Shown here piece after piece: positions 33,785-42,792 of a stretch of DNA of 64,000 bases. This stretch comes from an uncultured Collinsella sp. (lineage in GTDB: Bacteria > Actinomycetota > Coriobacteriia > Coriobacteriales > Coriobacteriaceae): assembly GCA_900757205.1 (NCBI GenBank), contig CAAENA010000048.1, forward strand, positions 1 through 64,000. Reading direction: 5' to 3'. Below the pieces are notes generated by a model. The model had not been told where the DNA came from and ran no database searches. It saw only the letters and a program-made list of their open reading frames with translations. A program made the translations under genes and the position numbers. Within the stretch, counting starts at the first letter, position 1, and the number at the start of each line of letters is the position of its first letter.

Positions 33785-34517
33785 GACCGTCATTATGGGA
33801 ACGGGCCGCATGGGCTCGCTCATCCGCACTACCGCCGAGGGCATTGTCAACGCCGCTGGAGAGGCCGTTTTTGACATCGTCGCCCAGATCGGCTTCGACT
33901 TGTCCGAGCTCGAGAACGCCCCAGCAGCCGACGTCATCATCGACTTCTCGAACGTTGCGGCCTTCAATGCTGTCGTCGCCTATGTCGAGCGCACGGGCGC
34001 GGCGTTGGTCTCGGGCACCACGGGCTACACGCCCGAGCAGATGGATCGCCTGCGCGAGCTGGGTCAGAACGCCCGCGTCATGCACTCCGGCAATTACTCC
34101 ATCGGCATCGCGGCCCTGCGTCATCTGGTGGCACAGGCCACGCGTGAGCTGCCCGGCTTTGACTGCGAGATTGTCGAGACGCACCACAACCAAAAGGCCG
34201 ACGCCCCCAGCGGCACCGCGAAGCTGCTGCTCGACGCCGTCGTCGAAGCCGAGCCCGAGGCAGGTTACCACCCCGTCTATGGCCGCGAGGGCATGTGCGG
34301 CGCACGCGACCCCAAGGAGATCGGCATGCACTCGCTGCGCGGTGGCACTGTCGCCGGCGTGCACGAGGTGAGTTTCTTTGGCCAGGACGAGGAGGTCACG
34401 CTCACACACCGTGCCACGAGCCGCCAGATCTTTGTCAACGGCGCCCTGGCCGCCGCCCAGAAGCTCATCACCCGCGACCCTGGCTTCTACACCTTCGATC
34501 AGGTCATGTTCGCCTAA
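33777..34517 (+). CDS. dapB: 4-hydroxy-tetrahydrodipicolinate reductase
   Basis: Second enzyme of the diaminopimelate branch, 246 residues, NAD(P)H-dependent. It has N-terminal IMGTGRMGSL nucleotide motif, DFSNVAAF, SGTTGYTPEQ, the catalytic-domain ETHHNQKADAPSGTA and LRGGTVAGVHEVSF. Starts at a TTG that overlaps the end of lysA-dapA by eight bases; this gives tight coupling. The NADPH-binding loop and H-H-N-K motif are intact. Confidence 0.95.
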   Translation: MIKTVIMGTGRMGSLIRTTAEGIVNAAGEAVFDIVAQIGFDLSELENAPAADVIIDFSNVAAFNAVVAYVERTGAALVSGTTGYTPEQMDRLRELGQNARVMHSGNYSIGIAALRHLVAQATRELPGFDCEIVETHHNQKADAPSGTAKLLLDAVVEAEPEAGYHPVYGREGMCGARDPKEIGMHSLRGGTVAGVHEVSFFGQDEEVTLTHRATSRQIFVNGALAAAQKLITRDPGFYTFDQVMFA

Positions 34518-34556
34518 CCAGTTAACTACCGTACCCACGCAAAGGAGAAACAGCAT

Positions 34557-35276
34557 ATGAGCAACGCAGCCGAGATGGATGCCCAGGAGATTATCAATTA
34601 CATCGCCACCGCGCCTAAAAAGACGCCTGTCAAGCTGTATGTGCGCGAGAAGCCCGGCATGAAGGTTGCCTGGGGCAATGCGCACGTCTACGGCGGCCGT
34701 CGCGGCAAGACCGTCTTTGGTAACTGGGATGAGCTTAAGACCATCCTGGTCGCCAATGCCGATTCCATCGACTACTACGACGTAGAGAACGACTGCCGCA
34801 ACTCCGCCGTGCCCATGCTCGACCTCAAGGGCATCAACGCCCGCATCGAGCCGGGCGCAATCATCCGCGACCGCGTCGAGATCGGCGATCGCGCCGTCAT
34901 CATGATGGGTGCCATCATCAACATCGGCTCCGTCATCGGCGAAGGCTCCATGATCGATATGGGCGCCGTGCTGGGCGGCCGCGCCACCGTGGGTAAGAAC
35001 TGCCACATCGGCGCCGGCACCGTGTTGGCAGGCGTCGTAGAGCCCGCCAGCGCCACGCCCGTCATCATCGAGGACGATGTCATGATCGGCGCCAACGCCG
35101 TGGTCCTGGAGGGCGTGCACGTAGGCAAGGGCGCCGTCGTTGCCGCCGGCGCCGTGTGCGTCGAGGACGTCCCCGCCGGCGCCGTCGTGGCCGGTGTCCC
35201 CGCCCGCGTCATCAAGATGCGCGACGAGAAGACCGACAGCAAGACCGGCCTGGAAGAGGGCTTACGTCAACTGTAG
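34557..35276 (+). CDS. dapH: Tetrahydrodipicolinate N-acetyltransferase
   Basis: Hexapeptide-repeat acetyltransferase of 239 residues that acetylates tetrahydrodipicolinate in the acetylase branch. An N-terminal domain (EIINYIATAPKKTPVKLYVR) is followed by the left-handed beta-helix with repeats such as GAIIRDRVEIGDRAVIMMGA, ARPSATPV region and IEDDVMIGANAVVLEGV. AAAGGAG precedes the ATG. With lysA-dapA, dapB and the M20 deacetylase it defines the acetylated-intermediate route to lysine. Confidence 0.95.
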   Translation: MSNAAEMDAQEIINYIATAPKKTPVKLYVREKPGMKVAWGNAHVYGGRRGKTVFGNWDELKTILVANADSIDYYDVENDCRNSAVPMLDLKGINARIEPGAIIRDRVEIGDRAVIMMGAIINIGSVIGEGSMIDMGAVLGGRATVGKNCHIGAGTVLAGVVEPASATPVIIEDDVMIGANAVVLEGVHVGKGAVVAAGAVCVEDVPAGAVVAGVPARVIKMRDEKTDSKTGLEEGLRQL

Positions 35277-35277
35277 G

Positions 35278-35461
35278 GTTACGCGGGTTTACCAACCCGC
35301 GTAACGGCTCGACGCTGCACCTTTGGTTCCGTCGTTCTAACGAACGACGGACCGGTCGACGCTACAAACGCCCCTAAGCGGCAATCTGACGTTCAATCGT
35401 CGGTCGCGTACCAAAGTACGCTTCCTTCCTCTTTCACGTCACCTTGCTCGCTTAGGGGCGC
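35278..35461 (+). repeat. Long-hairpin repeat, copy C
   Basis: Hairpin 1: GTTACGCGGGTT / AACCCGCGTAAC with TACC loop (35278-35305). An added hairpin 2, TCCGTCGTTC / GAACGACGGA with TAAC loop (35328-35351), is followed by a second copy of the GTCGACGCT spacer. The long stem-loop then has outer arms CGCCCCTAAGC (35369-35379) and GCTTAGGGGCG (35450-35460), middle stem TGACGT/ACGTCA (35387-35392, 35436-35441) and tip GCGTAC/GTACGC with CAAA loop (35406-35421). It lies between convergent dapH and the nucleoid protein gene. Confidence 0.88.
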
Positions 35462-35508
35462 TTTCGCTGACTTATGCTCAGTCTGCAACTCAATTGAGCT
35501 CCAAGCAA

Positions 35509-35540
35509 AAAGGCCGAAGACCCAAAGGGCTTCGGCCTTT
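35509..35540 (-). terminator. Terminator of the nucleoid-associated protein gene
   Basis: AAAGGCCGAAG and CTTCGGCCTTT pair perfectly around a ten-base loop, 28 bases after the stop on the minus strand, with AAAA on the plus side giving T's on the minus strand. Confidence 0.9.
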
Positions 35541-35567
35541 GCTTTCCCGCTGTAGGCGTAACGCAAC

Positions 35568-36572
35568 TTATCGATTCTCGATGCTGCCGATGTTTTTGAG
35601 CTCGATGGAGATGAGGCCGTTGGGTTCGTTGACGAACTCGATGTACTCGGAGTTCGAGCCCATCTCGGCCGGAAAGCTGATCTCGATGCCCGTATCGGTA
35701 CGAATCTTGTGGTTGCGCACGGCCGCGCGTTCGACCTGCTTGCGCTCCACGGGCACACGCTCAGGCACCTTCTCCTCAGTCAGTGCCGCGCGCACGCTCT
35801 CCTTGATAACCGGTTCGTCCTCAAAGACCTCATCGACGATATCCCAGGGCGGCAGCTCCTCGTCATCCTCGACTTTCTCGGCGACGGCAGCCTTAACCTT
35901 GGCGAGCGCCACGGCCGTATTGGCACCGTGCTCCTCGGCGACTTCCTCGACCACACGCGTCACGGTGTCGATGACCTCCTTGCCTGATACGCCCGTGTCG
36001 CACTGCAGCAGGCCATCGGGGATAAGCATACGGTCCTCACCGGCAATCTTGCGCTTCTTGTCCACGTAACCGATCTCCATGGTGCTCGCACGCACGATGG
36101 CATAGCTCGGCACCTTTTGCGAGGGGTTCGGCAGAATGGCGTAGTGGCGCGCGATGTCGTTGCGCACCTCCCCCTCCTCGCGGCCCACTTCGTGCATAAA
36201 AGCCTGCTTGGAGCCCAGCAGCATCACGGCAAACCAGCGGGCATCCTCATCGTCGTCAAAATCGGCCACGAGCACGTCGGTTGACTCGGCTTTCTCGGCT
36301 TTGGTGAGCTCGGAGGAGATAAACTCCGCAATCTGCTGCGACAGGTCCACGAACTCGCGCTCGCCAAAGAAATAGCCCTTGAGCTCGCCGCCAAACGCAG
36401 AGTTCTCGGCAAACGTGGCGCGTTTATTGTCGGCCGAGGTACGTGCGCGGCGCAGATGCGTGGTCACGAAGTTGCGCACGGTACGGCTCTCGATATCGAG
36501 CTCGCGCTGGCTCATAACGTTGACGGCAGAGTCAAAGTCCAGGATATGCAGAATCGCGTGATTGATTTTCAT
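35568..36572 (-). CDS. Nucleoid-associated protein (NdpA/YejK family)
   Basis: About 334 residues with the family pattern MKINHAILHILDFDSAVNVMS at the start, followed by an acidic central region and the C-terminal TGIEISFPAEMGSNSEYIEF typical of the 37-kDa nucleoid-associated family. The protein is thought to bind DNA or structural nucleoid components. I chose ATG at 36572, with GGA upstream; an ATG nine bases earlier is possible. A terminator follows the gene. Confidence 0.82.
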   Translation of the reverse strand: MKINHAILHILDFDSAVNVMSQRELDIESRTVRNFVTTHLRRARTSADNKRATFAENSAFGGELKGYFFGEREFVDLSQQIAEFISSELTKAEKAESTDVLVADFDDDEDARWFAVMLLGSKQAFMHEVGREEGEVRNDIARHYAILPNPSQKVPSYAIVRASTMEIGYVDKKRKIAGEDRMLIPDGLLQCDTGVSGKEVIDTVTRVVEEVAEEHGANTAVALAKVKAAVAEKVEDDEELPPWDIVDEVFEDEPVIKESVRAALTEEKVPERVPVERKQVERAAVRNHKIRTDTGIEISFPAEMGSNSEYIEFVNEPNGLISIELKNIGSIENR

Positions 36573-36647
36573 ATACGGCATTCCGTTCTAGATCGATTTC
36601 GGCACGAACCAGTATAGCGGTCGAGCCCGCCCCAGGCGCATCGAAGC

Positions 36648-36680
36648 TTGGTGCATCGGGGACAGGTTGCTTTGCACCAA
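36648..36680. repeat. GGGGACAG palindrome, copy 1
   Basis: TTGGTGCA and TGCACCAA arms around CGGGGACAGGTTGC. Almost the same sequence occurs at 37862-37892, on the other side of the DUF2974 gene. Confidence 0.8.
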
Positions 36681-36683
36681 TGG

Positions 36684-37844
36684 TTAGCGCAGGAGCTCGG
36701 ACTGCCAAGCCTCGAGCTGTTCTGCCAAACTCTTGCCGGCAGCGGGCATGTCGATCTGGGGTCGTTTGGGCAGCAGTGCGCATTTAAGGATTGCCACGAT
36801 GGTCTGCGAGACAAAGCGTCGCGTATCCTCGTCAAAACCTTGCGCAGCCTGGAGCATCACGGGCAGGCTCTCGCGCAGATTCCCGGCGATATCCGCAAAC
36901 CGCTCAGCACCCGTAGCCTCAAACACGGAGAACAACGCATCTACAAAACGCTCGCGCTCGCTAGGCGACACTGCAAGCAGCATCTCGCGAATGGAGCCAT
37001 CAACGTATCGAGCACCGGCGGACAGGCGCTCACAGTACACGAAGTCGCGACCATCAACCACCCAGCTAAAGGGATTGTGCTGCAGCAGGCTGAACTCGGT
37101 GCTCTCAACGATGGCATAGTCCTCCTGTGTCTCGAACATCATGCCAAAGATCGACGACCGAGGTAGCGTCTTGTCGATTCGACCGCAAAGATCGGCAAAG
37201 GCGTTGCCGTTCAGAAACTCCTCGACGAAGCCCGGACCATCATGGGAATACACCCGTTCGATTCGCTCGCGGGCGACATCGGAGCACATCGCCGCACCGT
37301 ACACCGCAAGGTTTCCACCCTTGGAATGACCTCCGCACAAAAGCGGCCCGTCAATCGCATCCGCCGCCTCGTCCACATAACGTACCGCGGATTCCTGGGC
37401 CGGCACAGGACACCGGAACGCCATGTTAAAGTCCTCTTTCCAGCCCACAATCGTGCTGTCGGTCCCCCGGAAGGAAAGATAACTAAACCCCGCCGGAAAC
37501 CGGAACGCCATGGCTGCAAACTGCTCTGTCGCTACCACATCGCTCACGGCACGATAGCCGCAAACGTGCACGCCACGGTAACGAGGGTTTGCTGCCACGG
37601 CCTCCAACAAGGTCCTGCTCCCCTCTGGATCCCACAAGTCGTCAATCATGTCCCGGTAGCACTCGGCACGCAGCAGTTCGCGTACGTCTAGGCCCTGCCA
37701 GTTCGTCAGCTCCGCCATATCACCCGGCAAACGCAAATAGGACAACCACGCAAAGACCAGGCTATCCACCGCGCAGAACGACCGCTCCTCAAACGGATCA
37801 AACACCGTCTGGGCATATGTCAAAAAATTAGGCGAATCCGGCAT
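36684..37844 (-). CDS. DUF2974 (Mbeg1-like) alpha/beta-hydrolase
   Basis: 386-residue protein with the DUF2974 pattern: SFCAVDSLVFAWLSYLRLP near the N-terminus, SYLSFRGTDSTIVGWKEDFN, and the nucleophile elbow LLCGGHSKGGNLAVYGA. The pattern resembles lipases, with a Ser in GHSKG. Substrate unknown; often found in Firmicutes and Coriobacteriia as single genes. Its gene is bracketed by two near-identical GGGGACAG-type palindromes. Confidence 0.85.
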   Translation of the reverse strand: MPDSPNFLTYAQTVFDPFEERSFCAVDSLVFAWLSYLRLPGDMAELTNWQGLDVRELLRAECYRDMIDDLWDPEGSRTLLEAVAANPRYRGVHVCGYRAVSDVVATEQFAAMAFRFPAGFSYLSFRGTDSTIVGWKEDFNMAFRCPVPAQESAVRYVDEAADAIDGPLLCGGHSKGGNLAVYGAAMCSDVARERIERVYSHDGPGFVEEFLNGNAFADLCGRIDKTLPRSSIFGMMFETQEDYAIVESTEFSLLQHNPFSWVVDGRDFVYCERLSAGARYVDGSIREMLLAVSPSERERFVDALFSVFEATGAERFADIAGNLRESLPVMLQAAQGFDEDTRRFVSQTIVAILKCALLPKRPQIDMPAAGKSLAEQLEAWQSELLR

Positions 37845-37861
37845 GGCCCTCCCATCAACTA

Positions 37862-37892
37862 TGGTGCATTGGGGTCAGGTTACTTTGCACCA
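37862..37892. repeat. GGGGACAG palindrome, copy 2
   Basis: TGGTGCA and TGCACCA arms around TTGGGGTCAGGTTACTT. Differs from 36648-36680 at a few loop positions only. Confidence 0.8.
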
Positions 37893-37930
37893 AAAAGGCG
37901 CCCGGGCCGTGTGGACCCGGACGCCTTCAT
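37893..37930 (-). terminator. Terminator of ldh
   Basis: AAGGCGCCCGGG and CCCGGACGCCTT pair with one mismatch around a nine-base loop, with AAAAA on the plus strand outside (T's on the minus strand), 30 bases beyond the ldh stop. Confidence 0.88.
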
Positions 37931-37958
37931 TGTAGCTTTTCGCTCTAGCGAGCTTGAT

Positions 37959-38909
37959 TTAGCAGGAGAAGTCGACGCTGTCGATGATGTCCTTGAGGGC
38001 CTTGGCGGAGGCGGTGAGCTCATGCTGCTCGTCATCGTTCAGCGGCACGGGGACGCGACAGACGACGCCGTCGCGGCCAACGACCGTCGGCATGGAGATG
38101 GCAAGATCGGACAGGCCATACTCGCCCACCATGAGCGAGGAGACGGGCAGAACGGTCTGCTCATCGCGCATGACGGCGGTGCAGATGCGCTTGACGGCCA
38201 TGGCGACGCCATAGTAGGTGGCGTGCTTCTTCTCGATGATGGTGTAGGCGGAGTTCTTGACGTCCTCGGCGATGCGCTTCTCGGCAGCCTCATGCTCCAG
38301 ATGACCGTGAAGCTCGCAGAAAGTGTTCAGCGGCACGCCGGCAACCTGGGCGCTGGACCAAGCGACAAACTCAGAGTCGCCGTGCTCACCCATGACATAG
38401 GCCTGGACATCGCGCGGGTCAACCTCGACGTGGGCACCAAGCATCTGCTGCAGACGGCCAGTGTCGAGCACGGTGCCGGAGCCGATGACATGGCCCTCAG
38501 GCAGGCCGGACATCTTGATGGCGGCATAGGTCAGAACATCGACCGGGTTGGAGACAATGAGCAGAATGCCGTCGAAGCCAGACTTCTTAATTTCGGGAAT
38601 GATGGACTTAAAGATGTTGACGTTCTTGTTGACCAGGTCCAGACGGGTCTCACCGGGCTTCTGGGCAGCGCCAGCGGTGACGACGATCATGGCGGCGTCG
38701 GCGACATCGGAATAATCGCCGGCGTAGATCTTCATCGGCTCGGCAAACGTCATGCCGTGCGCGATATCCAGGGCCTCACCCTCGGCGCGGTTCTTGTCCA
38801 CGTCGATGAGGACCATCTCGGAGAACAGACCGCTCTGCATCAGCGCGAACGCCGAAGACGAACCGACGAAACCGCAGCCGACAATAGCGACCTTCTTCTC
38901 GTTAACCAT
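37959..38909 (-). CDS. ldh: L-lactate dehydrogenase
   Basis: NAD-dependent enzyme of 316 residues that reduces pyruvate to lactate and recycles NADH. N-terminal KVAIVGCGFVGSSSAFAL binds NAD; IGSGTVLDTGRL carries the substrate Arg, and VMGEHGDSEF has the catalytic His. Start at 38909 is supported by GGGAG. It is 200 bases downstream of an aminotransferase gene, from which a hairpin separates it. With the acetate genes it describes mixed acid fermentation. Confidence 0.95.
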   Translation of the reverse strand: MVNEKKVAIVGCGFVGSSSAFALMQSGLFSEMVLIDVDKNRAEGEALDIAHGMTFAEPMKIYAGDYSDVADAAMIVVTAGAAQKPGETRLDLVNKNVNIFKSIIPEIKKSGFDGILLIVSNPVDVLTYAAIKMSGLPEGHVIGSGTVLDTGRLQQMLGAHVEVDPRDVQAYVMGEHGDSEFVAWSSAQVAGVPLNTFCELHGHLEHEAAEKRIAEDVKNSAYTIIEKKHATYYGVAMAVKRICTAVMRDEQTVLPVSSLMVGEYGLSDLAISMPTVVGRDGVVCRVPVPLNDDEQHELTASAKALKDIIDSVDFSC

Positions 38910-38932
38910 TAGAAACTCCCATCTCTCTCCAC

Positions 38933-38970
38933 AAACAAGCCACCCGGGAACGACCCGAGCGGCTTGTCGT
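38933..38970 (-). terminator. Hairpin between aminotransferase and ldh
   Basis: ACAAGCC and GGCTTGT arms with CCGGG/CCCG inside, past the aminotransferase stop. The minus strand continues with TTTG. Moderate strength. Confidence 0.5.
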
Positions 38971-39110
38971 AATCCCAATACATCCAATCGGGACTTTGAT
39001 TATGCTCCTATTCGCAGCCAAAAATCGACCGTTTACCGAAATTGTTTGCAGGATTCGTAAAATAACTGCACGAAATCGGTTTCGAGCTATTGACGAGTCG
39101 AAACAGGTTT

Positions 39111-40274
39111 CTAATACAGACCCGCCTCGCGGATGGCCTCGACAGCCAAAGCAATCTGATCGGGCGGCAGGACCAGCGCCATGCGCACGTGCCCCTCGCC
39201 CGAAGGACCAAAGCTCGCGCCCGGCGTCACCACAACGCCGGCCTTCTCCATGAGCTCCTCGCAAAACGCCATGGAATCGGTGCGACCACCGGGAAGCTTG
39301 GCCCACACAAACATAGAGCCATGCGCGTTGGGACGCTCCCAGCCCAGGCCCTCAAGACCGTCGCACAGGGCATCGCGGCGCTCCTGGTACTTCAGACGCT
39401 GCGCCTCGACCTCATCGCGCGGACCGTTCAAGCAGGCGATAGCAGCCTTCTGGATCGGGAAGAACATACCAAAGTCGATCTGGCCGCGCAGCTTGGCAAA
39501 GGCCGAGACCACATCCTCGCGACCGACCAAAAAGCCGATACGCGCACCGGTGACGTTAAACGACTTGGAGAGCGAGAAGAACTCAACGCCCACCTCGAGC
39601 GCGCCGGGATACTGCAAGAAGCTGCCGCCCGGCTCGCCGTCGAACACGATGTCGGAGTATGCGTTGTCGTGAACGATGAGCAGGTCGTGTTCGCGGGCGA
39701 AAGCGATGATCTCCTCGTAGACCTCGGGCGTGCCCACCGAGCCCACCGGGTTGGCGGGCAGCGACACAATCATGTACTTGGCACGATCGGCCACCTCGGG
39801 ATCGATACCCGCCACATAGGGCAGGTAATTGTGCTCCGCCACCAGCGGATAGTACTCGAGCTTGGCATCGGCGATCTTGGCACCTGCCTCAAAGACCGGG
39901 TAGCACGGATCGGGAACCAGAATGGTGTCACCCGGATCGAGCAGGGCAAGGCCCAAATGGCCAACGCCCTCCTGCGTGCCGTTGCACGACTGCACCATAG
40001 ACGGCGTAATGCCCGAAACGCCAAAGCGACGCTCGTAGTAATCGCACACGGCTTGCTTGAGTTCGGGCAGGTCGCGCAGGGCATACTTCCACATCTCGGG
40101 GTCCTGGGCCGCTTGCGTGAGCGCCTCGACCACGTGGTCGTACGGCTTAAAGTCGGGCGTGCCCACGCTCATGTTGTAAATGGTCTTGCCCTGAGCCTTC
40201 AGCGCAAGCAGTTTGTTGTTGAGCGAGGCGAAGACCTCCGCGCCAAAGCGGTCGAGACGCTGCGATGCCTGCAT
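39111..40274 (-). CDS. Class I/II PLP aminotransferase
   Basis: Fold-type I aminotransferase of 387 residues. The PLP Lys lies in FSLSKSFNVTGARIG, and NPVGSVGTPEVYEEI, and DNAYSDIVFDGEPGGS are typical blocks. Closest in pattern to aspartate/LL-diaminopimelate-type aminotransferases. Since the dap operon in this window uses acetylated intermediates, an N-acetyldiaminopimelate aminotransferase is one possibility; a general aspartate aminotransferase is another. I chose the ATG at 40274 with AAAGG upstream. Confidence 0.85.
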   Translation of the reverse strand: MQASQRLDRFGAEVFASLNNKLLALKAQGKTIYNMSVGTPDFKPYDHVVEALTQAAQDPEMWKYALRDLPELKQAVCDYYERRFGVSGITPSMVQSCNGTQEGVGHLGLALLDPGDTILVPDPCYPVFEAGAKIADAKLEYYPLVAEHNYLPYVAGIDPEVADRAKYMIVSLPANPVGSVGTPEVYEEIIAFAREHDLLIVHDNAYSDIVFDGEPGGSFLQYPGALEVGVEFFSLSKSFNVTGARIGFLVGREDVVSAFAKLRGQIDFGMFFPIQKAAIACLNGPRDEVEAQRLKYQERRDALCDGLEGLGWERPNAHGSMFVWAKLPGGRTDSMAFCEELMEKAGVVVTPGASFGPSGEGHVRMALVLPPDQIALAVEAIREAGLY

Positions 40275-40293
40275 GGTGCCACCTTTCGATATG

Positions 40294-40324
40294 AAAAACG
40301 CGGCGCTCCGACAAGAGCGCCGCG
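40294..40324 (-). terminator. Terminator of nadE
   Basis: CGCGGCGCTC and GAGCGCCGCG, 10-bp perfect arms with a six-base loop, followed on the minus strand by TTTTT. Located 68 bases past the nadE stop. Confidence 0.92.
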
Positions 40325-40391
40325 CGATACGGGCCATCAGATTGCAAAAGTGTAACGCTTGCACCCGCTGTTTTGGTTCAATTTGGCAACC

Positions 40392-42380
40392 TTAGTCCAT
40401 CGGATTGAGCGCGTCAATCTGGGCGAGCCACAGGCGCGAGCTGGCGTCACTCGGCATGCGCCAATCGCCGCGCGGGCTGAGCGTGACCGAGCCCACCTTG
40501 GGGCCATCGGGCAGGCAGCTGCGCTTAAACTGCTGGGCAAAGAAGCGACGGTAGAACGTGCGTAGCCACGTGTGAATGGTCTTGACGTCGTAGACGCCCT
40601 CGAAGCTCTTGAGCGCCATGCGGTAGATCTTGCCCGGCTCAAAGCCAAAACGCAGCAGGTAGTAGAGGAAGTAGTCGTGCAGCTCGTACGGGCCCACCAA
40701 ATCCTCAGTCTTCTGCGCAATCTCGCCGTCGCCCGTGGGCGGCAGAAGCTCGGGGGACACCGGCGTATCGAGGATATCGAGCAAGACCTCGGCAATACGC
40801 CCGCCAAAAACATCAGCGGCATAGCGCACCAGATGGCGCACAAGCGTCTTGGGCACGCTCGCATTGACGGCGTACATGCTCATGTGGTCGCCGTTGTAGG
40901 TAGCCCAGCCGAGCGCCAGCTCCGACAGGTCACCCGTGCCGATGACAAAACCGCCGGCCTGATTGGCCAGATCCATCAGAATCTGCGTACGCTCGCGGGC
41001 CTGGCTGTTCTCGTAGGTCACGTCCTGCACGGCCGGATCGTGCTCAATGTCCTTGAAGTGCTGCTCCACGGCCGCGTTGATCGAAACCTCGCGGAAGCTC
41101 ACGCCAAGGTCGCGAGCGAGCGACTCGGCATTCGACTTGGTGCGATGCGTCGTGCCAAAGCCGGGCATGGACACGGCCGTGATACCGGTGCGCGGCAGCC
41201 CCAGTGCATCGAAGGCGCGCACGGTCACAAGCAGTGCCAGCGTGGAGTCCAGGCCGCCCGAAAGACCGATGACTGCAGCCTTGGTGCCCGTATGGGCCAG
41301 GCGGGTCTTGAGGCCGGCGGTCTGCAGGTCGAGAATGGTCTCGCAACGCTCGGCAAGGTCACCATAGTCGGCCGGCACAAAGGGCGCGCGGGGGAAGACA
41401 CGGTCGATGCCGAGTGCATCGCGCAGGACAGGTTCGTCTGTCAGCACGCCCTCAAAAGAGAACTCAACGGTCGTGGCCTCCGGCGCATCGTCCGCGCGCG
41501 TCCACGTCGTCGAGCGACGGCGCTCGGCAACCAGGCGGTCAAGGTCAACGTCGGCGATGGCCATATCACAGGTAAGCAGTTTGGTCGCGGCGAGCTTGGA
41601 GCCGTTTTCGTAGACGAGGTTCTCGCCCGCAAAGACCATGTCGGTCGTGGACTCGCCCTCACTCGCATCCGCGTAGGCATAGGCACAGTACAGGCGCGCG
41701 CTTTGGTTAGAGATAAGGCTGCGGCGGTAATCTGACTTACCGATGATTTCGTCAGAAGCCGACGGGTTGAGGATCACCGTGGCACCGGCAAGCGCCATCT
41801 CGGTCGAAGGGGGCGCCGGCACCCACAGGTCCTCACAGACCTCGACGCCCAGCACTAGGTCCTCGGCACCCTCATCACAACAGCGGTAGACAAGTCCCGA
41901 GCCAAGCGGCACCGGACCTTGACCGGCAAATTCAACCCACACGGGATCGGCGGGCGCCGGAGCAAACCAGCGGCGCTCGTAGAACTCACCGTAGTTGGGC
42001 AGATACTTTTTGGCCGTAAGGCCCAAAAGCTCGCCCGCGCAGCACACGGCCGCGCAATTGTAGATGTTTTCGGTCACCGCAACGGGCAAGCCAACAGTAA
42101 AGACGATCGGCAACTCGCGCGTTTCATCGAGGATGCGCACCAGCGCCGCCTCGCAGGCATGCAGCAGTGTGCGGTTATGGAACAGATCGGCCGCGGTATA
42201 ACCGGTCAGGTTAAGCTCGGGCAACACCAACGCACGAACGCCGCGCTCAGCAGCCTCGCGAACAGCCGCCAGCGCAACCTCGGCATTGCCCTCGACATCG
42301 GCCACGCGAATCTTGGGCGAGGCCGCTGCCACGCGCAAAAAACCGTCGTTCTCAACTTGACCGTTTAGAAAATCGTTCAT
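40392..42380 (-). CDS. nadE: Glutamine-dependent NAD+ synthetase
   Basis: Final step of NAD synthesis, 662 residues. The N-terminal nitrilase-type glutaminase domain has the Glu in LVLPELNLTGY, the Lys in LTAKKYLPNYGE and the Cys in LGVEVCEDLWVP. The synthetase domain begins near residue 370 with the ATP loop VIGLSGGLDSTLALL, then GTGDLSELALGWATYNGD. Start at 42380 is fixed by GGAG five bases upstream. No other NAD genes are adjacent. Confidence 0.95.
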   Translation of the reverse strand: MNDFLNGQVENDGFLRVAAASPKIRVADVEGNAEVALAAVREAAERGVRALVLPELNLTGYTAADLFHNRTLLHACEAALVRILDETRELPIVFTVGLPVAVTENIYNCAAVCCAGELLGLTAKKYLPNYGEFYERRWFAPAPADPVWVEFAGQGPVPLGSGLVYRCCDEGAEDLVLGVEVCEDLWVPAPPSTEMALAGATVILNPSASDEIIGKSDYRRSLISNQSARLYCAYAYADASEGESTTDMVFAGENLVYENGSKLAATKLLTCDMAIADVDLDRLVAERRRSTTWTRADDAPEATTVEFSFEGVLTDEPVLRDALGIDRVFPRAPFVPADYGDLAERCETILDLQTAGLKTRLAHTGTKAAVIGLSGGLDSTLALLVTVRAFDALGLPRTGITAVSMPGFGTTHRTKSNAESLARDLGVSFREVSINAAVEQHFKDIEHDPAVQDVTYENSQARERTQILMDLANQAGGFVIGTGDLSELALGWATYNGDHMSMYAVNASVPKTLVRHLVRYAADVFGGRIAEVLLDILDTPVSPELLPPTGDGEIAQKTEDLVGPYELHDYFLYYLLRFGFEPGKIYRMALKSFEGVYDVKTIHTWLRTFYRRFFAQQFKRSCLPDGPKVGSVTLSPRGDWRMPSDASSRLWLAQIDALNPMD

Positions 42381-42513
42381 GCGAGCTCCAGCACATCCGT
42401 TAGCCGCAACGAGCGGCGGCGATATAGTCCGCCTCCATTGTACTGTCAAGTTCAATCAGCACAGATGGGACAAGCTCATGATTAAAAATGGAAAAGAGAA
42501 GCCGGGATGACGT

Positions 42514-42792
42514 TTAGCAGTAGAACGAGATCTCGTCCACAAGGAAAAATGCCTTCCATTTAGAGCAAATCAATTCATGCTGAGCGGCGATGATTTCACA
42601 GAGGTCATCAAGCGTGCTCCGGGGGATCTTCGCTTTGTTATTAGCGACAATGCAGCCACCTCTTCGAGTCAGCCAGATTTTGGCCGAGTTATCTGAAGGC
42701 GCCCCCTTGCAAACATGGACATGGATTGGCTCGCCCGCTTCATTGGACCAAAAGAAGACCCGATAGCCGCCAATAAGAAAAAGGCTAGGCAA
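42514..42792 (-). CDS. DUF4160 protein
   Basis: 92-residue protein with the DUF4160 pattern: MPSLFLIGGYRVFFWSNE followed by PIHVHVCKGAP and a Trp-Leu-Thr segment. It overlaps the DUF2442 gene upstream by eight bases. DUF4160 and DUF2442 genes often occur as adjacent pairs with a proposed toxin-antitoxin-like role; direct evidence is thin. Lower GC than neighbours. Confidence 0.75.
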   Translation of the reverse strand: MPSLFLIGGYRVFFWSNEAGEPIHVHVCKGAPSDNSAKIWLTRRGGCIVANNKAKIPRSTLDDLCEIIAAQHELICSKWKAFFLVDEISFYC

